Assembly (NCBI GenBank): GCA_965224065.1 | Contig: CBDCYF010000005.1 | Location: 2,604,001 to 2,668,000, forward strand | Reading direction: 5' to 3' | DNA: 64,000 nucleotides | From: JAOTZA01 sp965224065 | GTDB lineage: Bacteria > Acidobacteriota > Thermoanaerobaculia > Multivoradales > JAHEKO01 | Shown: in pieces, positions 59,425 to 64,000 of the stretch | How positions within the stretch are numbered: the stretch's first letter is position 1 | How the letters are laid out: each line of letters begins with the position of its first letter | Translations under genes and position numbers: made by a program | The notes under the pieces: model-generated | The model's database searches: none | The model's input: only the letters and a program-made list of their open reading frames with translations | Told to the model about the DNA's origin: nothing

Positions 59425-59853
59425 CTACTTGGATCGCGTGGCGTCGATCAACGCCTCCATGTGGTCGAGGTACTTCTCGAGGGCCCGCCGCCCCTTGGCG
59501 CTCAGCCGGTACTCGGTCTTTGGGTGGCGGTCCTCGAAGGATTTGGTGCAGACGACATAACCGGCGTCCTCCAGCTTGCGGGCGTGGACCGACAGGTTGC
59601 CGTCACTGGTTTGCAGGAGTCGCTTGAGCTCCGAGAACGTCATCGACGGGCTGACGGCCAGCGAGCTCAGGATGCCGAGGCGAACCCGCTCGTAGACCAG
59701 ACGGTCGAAATCCCTCGCCCCCGGGTCGGCCAGATAGCCGGCGAGTGCGGCGACCGATCGCAATCGCCGCTCGGACTTGCGCCCAGCGTTTTCTGCGGGT
59801 TTTTTGGCTGCCGAGCGCTCAGCCACCGTGGTGCCTTGCGATGAGTGCGCCAA
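59425..59853 (-). CDS. Winged-helix transcriptional regulator (HTH_34/MarR-like)
   Basis: 142 residues. A basic, Ala-rich lead (~1-45) is followed by the winged helix: YERVRLGILSSLAVSPSMTFSELKRLLQTSDGNLSVHARKLEDAGYV and the wing KSFEDRHPKTEYRLSAKGRRAL. It overlaps the upstream membrane-protein gene by 35 bp. This pairing of a small ArsR/PadR-type regulator with a membrane protein is common; the regulator probably controls its own operon. Confidence 0.85.
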   Translation of the reverse strand: MAHSSQGTTVAERSAAKKPAENAGRKSERRLRSVAALAGYLADPGARDFDRLVYERVRLGILSSLAVSPSMTFSELKRLLQTSDGNLSVHARKLEDAGYVVCTKSFEDRHPKTEYRLSAKGRRALEKYLDHMEALIDATRSK

Positions 59854-60439
59854 AAAACAGATGCAGGCCGCCGAAGCCGATCCCGAGCAGGGCGTTGGAC
59901 CAGGTTGCCGGGGCGATGAACGCGAACAGCCCGAGGAGCATAAACAGGCCGCCCATCACGGGCACCGGTCGCACTGAGAACGCCCCTCCGGTCACGACTC
60001 CGGCGCCATAGAGAAGCAGCCAGGTGCCCGGGACCGCTTCGAGGACGTCGAAACGGACCAGCGCGGCGGTGATCGCCGCAGCCGCGACCAGCGCCGGGGT
60101 GAGACCGAAGAGAAAACGCCTGCCGACGCCACGGGACAGACGCTGTCCGAGCCCGCGCGCCTTGTGAAGCATGGTCAGACCGCCGAGGGTGGCCGCGGCC
60201 ACGGCCGCCGCGAGCCAGATCTCGATCCAGTGCTCTCGAAGCGCCGGGCGCGAGGCCAGGATCGCCGCCACCAGCGCGATCGCTCCCATCGCCATGCCGC
60301 CCCATCCGGGAACCGAGGTGAAGGAGGCGGATTCCATGGTCTCGCGGATATAGCGCAGGTTGTCCATCGCGCGCGTGTGGAGCGCCTCGGGCCGGGCGTC
60401 CGGACTCTGGGGCCGCGTTTTTTGGGAAGTGGCGGGCAT
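59819..60439 (-). CDS. Multi-helix membrane protein, operon partner of the winged-helix regulator
   Basis: 206 residues from ATG 60439. After a 45-residue polar N-terminus, about six hydrophobic helices (GGMAMGAIALVAAILA, WLAAAVAAATLGGLTM, LFGLTPALVAAAAITAAL, TWLLLYGAGVVTGGAF, VMGGLFMLLGLFAFIA, LLGIGFGGLHLFFGALIA). No recognised family. A promoter sits so close to the ATG that the transcript would be leaderless. Confidence 0.78.
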   Translation of the reverse strand: MPATSQKTRPQSPDARPEALHTRAMDNLRYIRETMESASFTSVPGWGGMAMGAIALVAAILASRPALREHWIEIWLAAAVAAATLGGLTMLHKARGLGQRLSRGVGRRFLFGLTPALVAAAAITAALVRFDVLEAVPGTWLLLYGAGVVTGGAFSVRPVPVMGGLFMLLGLFAFIAPATWSNALLGIGFGGLHLFFGALIARHHGG

Positions 60440-60446
60440 CTCGCGG

Positions 60447-60475
60447 AGGATAGAGACGGAGTTCTCAGATGTCAA
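60447..60475 (-). promoter_or_regulatory. Sigma-70-type promoter of the membrane protein/regulator operon
   Basis: On the minus strand TTGACA (60475-60470), a 17-bp spacer and TATCCT (60452-60447). The -10 box ends 7 bp before the ATG at 60439, so transcription would begin at or beside the start codon. The AT-rich flank (AAAAAGTAC) supports a promoter. Confidence 0.6.
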
Positions 60476-60535
60476 GTACTTTTTATTGCAAAGCATCTCC
60501 GTGGAGAGCGCTCCGATTCGAACGCGCGGGTCGGG

Positions 60536-60892
60536 CTAGCGTCCTGCCCGCTCGACGGTAAACGCGGGGAGGCAGAAGGCGTAGTATTCGGCCTCTTCCG
60601 AGAAGGGGTTGGAGTAGTGGACGGTGCTTCCGGGCTCCACCCACAGGGCCTGTCCCGGCTCGAGGGTGATCTCGTCGTCGCCGATCCGGATCCGCAGCCG
60701 GCCCCGGAGCTGTACGGTCAGCTCTCCAAACTCGGGAGTCTGCTCGGGCTCGGACCACTCCGGCGGCGCCACCATATGCGCCAGGCTGAACCGATCGGTA
60801 CCGGTGCTGGCGCGCCCAAAGAGCTCCTCGATCAGCTTGCCCCCAGGTACCGGGACACGGGCGGCTCGGGTGGCGACGCGGTAGCTACTCAC
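60536..60892 (-). CDS. Cupin-domain protein
   Basis: 118 residues. A single cupin barrel: EFGELTVQLRGRLRIRIGDDEITLEPGQALWVEPGSTVHYSNP. The usual metal-binding HxH is reduced (E-L-T-V and a late H in VHYSNP), so it may bind a small ligand rather than act as an enzyme. Single gene, divergent from the M16 pair. Confidence 0.85.
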   Translation of the reverse strand: MSSYRVATRAARVPVPGGKLIEELFGRASTGTDRFSLAHMVAPPEWSEPEQTPEFGELTVQLRGRLRIRIGDDEITLEPGQALWVEPGSTVHYSNPFSEEAEYYAFCLPAFTVERAGR

Positions 60893-61056
60893 GGAGATTT
60901 CCCTCGACGGATTCGAGCCAGGCTAGCACGGCGGCGACGCAACCCGTGCCGGTTTCCGCCGTAATGATGGATGGCGATTTGTCATAGACTAGGCGGCCCC
61001 GAACCGGCGCCTCCGGCTGCCGCCTTCCCCAACGATCCAACAAAAAGGTGAGACGG

Positions 61057-62592
61057 ATGAAAGAAGACAACAGACGGCGTTTTTCCGGCGTTTTGGCGGT
61101 GCTGTCGCTCGGCGTGCTGCTTGTGGCGCTTCCGGCCGCGGGCCAGAACCTGAGCGAGTTCGAGAAGAAGGTGACGGTCCACCGGCTGGACAACGGGTGG
61201 ACCTTTCTGATCTACGAGCGGCCCGGTGCCCCGGTCGCCGCCTTTTTCACGCTGGTCAACGCCGGGTCGGCGAATGAGGTGGCGGGGATCACCGGTCTCG
61301 CCCACATGTTCGAGCACATGGCGTTCAAGGGCTCGAAGCGGATCGGAACCTCGGACGCCGAGGCCGAAGCCGAGGCGCTCGCGGCGATCGACGAGGCCTA
61401 CGCGGCCTACGACCGAGAGCGCCGCCGGCTGGGCGGGGGCGAAGCCGAAAAGCTCGAGGAGCTTCAGGCCAAGCTCTCCGAAGCCCAGGAGAAAGCCAAG
61501 GAGTACGTGGTCGCCAACGAGTTTGGCGAGATTCTGGATCGCGCCGGCGGCAGCTTTCTCAACGCCTTTACCGCCGCCGATTTCACCGGCTACGTCGTCG
61601 CGCTGCCGGCCAACAAGCTCGAGCTGTGGGCCTATCTCGAGGCCGAGCGGTTTCTCGACCCGGTGCTGCGCGAGTTCTATGTCGAGCGGGACGTGGTGAT
61701 GGAGGAGCGGCGCCTGCGCACCGAGAGCCAGCCCATCGGTCGGCTGGTCGAGCAGATGCTCTCGGCGGCGTTTATCGCCCACCCGTATGGGTACCCGGGG
61801 ATCGGCTACATGAGCGATTTGCGGTCGTTCACCCGCGAGGACGCCGTCGAGTTCTATGAGGACCACTACGTGCCGGGCAACATGGTGACGGTGATCTCGG
61901 GAGGCGTCGACACCGAAGAGGTCATCCCGGTTCTCGACAAGTACTTTGCCCGGTTCGAGCCGGGCCCCGAGCCGCCACCGGTGCGGACCGTCGAGCCGGC
62001 GCAGATCGCCGAGCGGATCGTCCGCATCCCCGACCAGGCGCAGCCGATCTATGCCGAGGGCTATTTGCGGCCCGCGATCACCCACCCCGACAACGCCGTC
62101 TACGACGCCATCGTCGATGTGCTCTCGACTGGCCGCACGTCGCGGCTCTACCGCAGCCTGGTTCGAGACAAGAAGATCGCCGCCCAGACCGGGGCGTTCA
62201 ACGGCTTTCCCGGGGCGAAATTTCCCAACCTGATGCTGACGTTCGCAGTCCCGACTCCGGGACACTCGAACGAGGAGGTGCAGGAGGCCCTTCGCTTCGA
62301 GATCGAGCGTCTCAAGACCGAGCCGCTCTCCGAAGAAGAGCTCAAGATGGTCAAGACCCGGGCCAAGGCGAGCCTGCTCCGGGCGCTGGATTCGAACTTC
62401 GGCATGGCCCAGCAACTGGCCACTTACCAGACCTATTTTGGCGACTGGCGCGAGCTCTTCCACAGCGTCGCGAGAATCGAGGCGGTGACCGCGGAGGACA
62501 TCATGCGAGTGGCCAAGGAAGCGTTTGTTTCCACCAACCGCACGGTCGCCATGATCGTCAACGAAGACACCGATAGCGAGGAGTCCTCATGA
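61057..62592 (+). CDS. M16 zinc peptidase, catalytic-site (HxxEH) subunit
   Basis: 511 residues from ATG 61057 (AAAAAGGTGA ahead). A signal peptide ends at PAAGQ. The inverted zinc motif is H83-M-F-E86-H87 and the downstream Glu in ERDVVMEERRLR. Between them is a ~55-residue Glu/Ala-rich helical insertion (EAEAEALAAIDEAYAAYDRE), larger than in most M16B members. The substrate-binding R/Y pair of the C-terminal half is not obvious (VRDKKIAAQTG). Its stop overlaps the next M16 gene, so it is half of a heterodimeric, exported peptidase. Confidence 0.93.
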   Translation: MKEDNRRRFSGVLAVLSLGVLLVALPAAGQNLSEFEKKVTVHRLDNGWTFLIYERPGAPVAAFFTLVNAGSANEVAGITGLAHMFEHMAFKGSKRIGTSDAEAEAEALAAIDEAYAAYDRERRRLGGGEAEKLEELQAKLSEAQEKAKEYVVANEFGEILDRAGGSFLNAFTAADFTGYVVALPANKLELWAYLEAERFLDPVLREFYVERDVVMEERRLRTESQPIGRLVEQMLSAAFIAHPYGYPGIGYMSDLRSFTREDAVEFYEDHYVPGNMVTVISGGVDTEEVIPVLDKYFARFEPGPEPPPVRTVEPAQIAERIVRIPDQAQPIYAEGYLRPAITHPDNAVYDAIVDVLSTGRTSRLYRSLVRDKKIAAQTGAFNGFPGAKFPNLMLTFAVPTPGHSNEEVQEALRFEIERLKTEPLSEEELKMVKTRAKASLLRALDSNFGMAQQLATYQTYFGDWRELFHSVARIEAVTAEDIMRVAKEAFVSTNRTVAMIVNEDTDSEESS

Positions 62593-64000
62593 CCGGAAAG
62601 CTACCGACCCGTCTGTCTCTCGTGGCAGCTCTGATCGCCACGGTTCTGCTCGCCACCAGCGCTACGGCGCAGGTCGAAGACCATCAAGACATCGTGTATC
62701 CCGAGCTGCGCGAGTTCACCATCCCGACGCCCGAGATCTTCGACCTGCCCAACGGCATGAAGATTTTTTTGCTGGAAGATCACGAGCTGCCGCTGATCCG
62801 GGCGAGCGCGCGCATCCGCACCGGCTCGGTTTACGAGCCCGACGACAAGGTGGGGCTGGCGCAGCTCGCCGGCGCCGTTCAGCGCACCGGCGGCACGCGC
62901 GGCTCCCGAACAATGAGCGGCGACGAGCTCGACGATTTTCTGGAAGCCAGGGCGGCGTCGATCGAGACCAGCATCGGCAACACCGTCGGCTTTGCCTCGA
63001 TGGACTGTTTGCGCGAAGACTTCGACGACGTCTTTGCGGTGTTTCGTGACGTGCTCCGCTATCCGGCCTTCTCCGAGGACAAGCTCGAGATCGCCAAGGC
63101 TCAGACCAAGGCCGGAATCGCCCGGCGCAACGACAATGTCGGCGGCATCGTCGGTCGGGAGTTCTCCCGTCTGATCTACGGTCTCGACTCGCCGCTTTCG
63201 CGGCTCACCGAGTACGCGACCGTCGCCGCCGTCGAGCGCGGCGACCTCGAGGCGTGGCACGCTAAGTACTACCATCCCAACAACATCTATCTCGGGGTGA
63301 CCGGCGACTTTGACTCAAAGTCGATGAAGAAAAAGATCCGTGCCGTCTTTGCGGACTGGCCGCTCGGCGAGGCCTCGGAGCTGGCTCCCGTCGCCTACGA
63401 GCAGGAGATGAAGCCCGGGACCTACTTCATCGAAAAGACCGACGTGACCCAGGCCAACATTCAATTGGGCCACCTGGGCATGGTGGTCGCCGATGACCCC
63501 GATTACTTCGCGGTTCGAGTGATGAACCAGGTCCTCGGCGGCAGCTTTGCGAGTCGTCTGTTCACCACCATCCGGTCGGACATGGGGCTGGCCTACAACG
63601 TCGGGGGCTCGATCTCGGCGTCGTATATTTATCCTGGGGTCGCCAGTTTTGGGCTCTCGACCAAATCCGAGACCATGGCGCAGTCGGTGGACGCTCTGTA
63701 CGACGTGTTGCGCGGGATGCACACCGATCCGGTCACCGAAGACGAGATCGATCGCGCCAAAGACGCGATCCTGAATTCGTTTATCTTCAACTACGCTTCG
63801 ACCGGGCAGGTGCTCTCCCAGCAGATGCTCTACTCCTACTACGGGCTGCCGCTCGACTTCCTCGACAGTTTCCGCTCCAAGGTCGAGTCGGTGACCCGCG
63901 AGGACGTAATGCGGGTGGCGAAGAAATACCTCCACCCGGACAAGATGACCCTTCTCGTGGTGGGTAAACCCGAGGACTTCGATCGGCCGATGGACACCTT
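62589..64000 (+). CDS. M16 peptidase partner subunit lacking HxxEH (3' end beyond the window)
   Basis: 470 residues visible, cut by the window end. Signal peptide to SATAQ. In place of HxxEH it has QLAGAVQRTGG, so it binds no zinc, but it keeps the R...Y pattern in TTIRSDMGLAYNVGG that completes the active site in heterodimeric M16B enzymes (Y4wA/Y4wB- and MPP-like). ATGA coupling to the catalytic subunit ensures equal amounts. Its target peptide is unknown. Confidence 0.92.
   Translation, partial: MTGKLPTRLSLVAALIATVLLATSATAQVEDHQDIVYPELREFTIPTPEIFDLPNGMKIFLLEDHELPLIRASARIRTGSVYEPDDKVGLAQLAGAVQRTGGTRGSRTMSGDELDDFLEARAASIETSIGNTVGFASMDCLREDFDDVFAVFRDVLRYPAFSEDKLEIAKAQTKAGIARRNDNVGGIVGREFSRLIYGLDSPLSRLTEYATVAAVERGDLEAWHAKYYHPNNIYLGVTGDFDSKSMKKKIRAVFADWPLGEASELAPVAYEQEMKPGTYFIEKTDVTQANIQLGHLGMVVADDPDYFAVRVMNQVLGGSFASRLFTTIRSDMGLAYNVGGSISASYIYPGVASFGLSTKSETMAQSVDALYDVLRGMHTDPVTEDEIDRAKDAILNSFIFNYASTGQVLSQQMLYSYYGLPLDFLDSFRSKVESVTREDVMRVAKKYLHPDKMTLLVVGKPEDFDRPMDT

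Overview
The window is high-GC DNA from a Gram-negative bacterium. An Oar-like TonB-dependent receptor with a carboxypeptidase-regulatory N-terminus, PQQ-like beta-propellers, paired M16 peptidases, a FecI/FecR/STN-receptor cassette and two CoxM/S/L-type molybdenum hydroxylases together suggest an Acidobacteriota-like organism, perhaps Thermoanaerobaculia. That placement is inference from gene content; there is no rRNA or other marker here. Genes are densely packed, with many 4-base ATGA/GTGA/TTGA overlaps. No tRNA, rRNA, CRISPR array or intact insertion sequence was seen.

Layout. 1-5 kb (minus strand): a truncated TonB-dependent receptor, an unusual exported protein built from 23-residue repeats with a peptidoglycan-binding C-terminus, and a membrane-anchored MA-like metalloprotease. 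5-7 kb: cardiolipin synthase and a DCC thiol oxidoreductase. 7.1-14.9 kb (plus strand): a tightly coupled catabolic cluster of molybdenum hydroxylase FAD and 2Fe-2S subunits, amidase, FdrA-like protein, DUF1116 protein, a GGCT-fold protein and a tandem cyclase-family hydrolase. 15-23 kb: exported proteins (DM13 lipoprotein, beta-barrel, M49-like lipoprotein, LolA-like, PQQ-like propeller), a minimal zincin and an FHA-EAL protein. 23.5-27.5 kb: a lone molybdopterin-binding hydroxylase subunit followed by an NCS2 nucleobase permease, probably the missing large subunit and the uptake system of the 7-15 kb cluster. 27.6-36.8 kb: radical SAM/B12 protein, EamA transporter, Sfp-type PPTase, an OsmC-family gene whose catalytic cysteine codon is TGA (probable selenoprotein), two DinB proteins, MscS, DUF1801, a B3/4-domain protein, a thioesterase and a SpoIIE-type phosphatase. 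36.9-43.2 kb: MocA, XdhC in two pieces, RarD and a complete CoxS-L-M hydroxylase. 43.4-50.6 kb: a visibly more AT-rich island with a PQQ-like lipoprotein, FecI-like sigma factor, FecR, STN-TonB receptor and a TlpA-like lipoprotein. 50.7-64 kb: mostly housekeeping genes (lepA, hemW, uppS, threonine-dehydratase-like, CreD-like) ending in an M16 peptidase pair cut by the window edge.

How the genes may work together. The 7-15 kb and 23.5-27.5 kb clusters read as import and hydroxylation of a nucleobase-like N-heterocycle, hydrolysis by the amidase and the cyclase-type amidohydrolase, and a carbamoyl-transfer step by FdrA/DUF1116. MocA and XdhC at 36.9-38.5 kb would mature the molybdenum cofactor for both hydroxylases. 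The sigma-FecR-receptor cassette looks self-regulated: a shared 30-31 bp motif lies ahead of both the sigma gene and the receptor gene.

Intergenic DNA is rich in palindromic repeats: a three-copy ~160 bp inverted-repeat element, a 54-bp tandem hairpin array, a 108-bp tandem repeat, an unrelated 187-bp nested palindrome and a short REP-like hairpin family. All calls are from reading the sequence; no searches were run.
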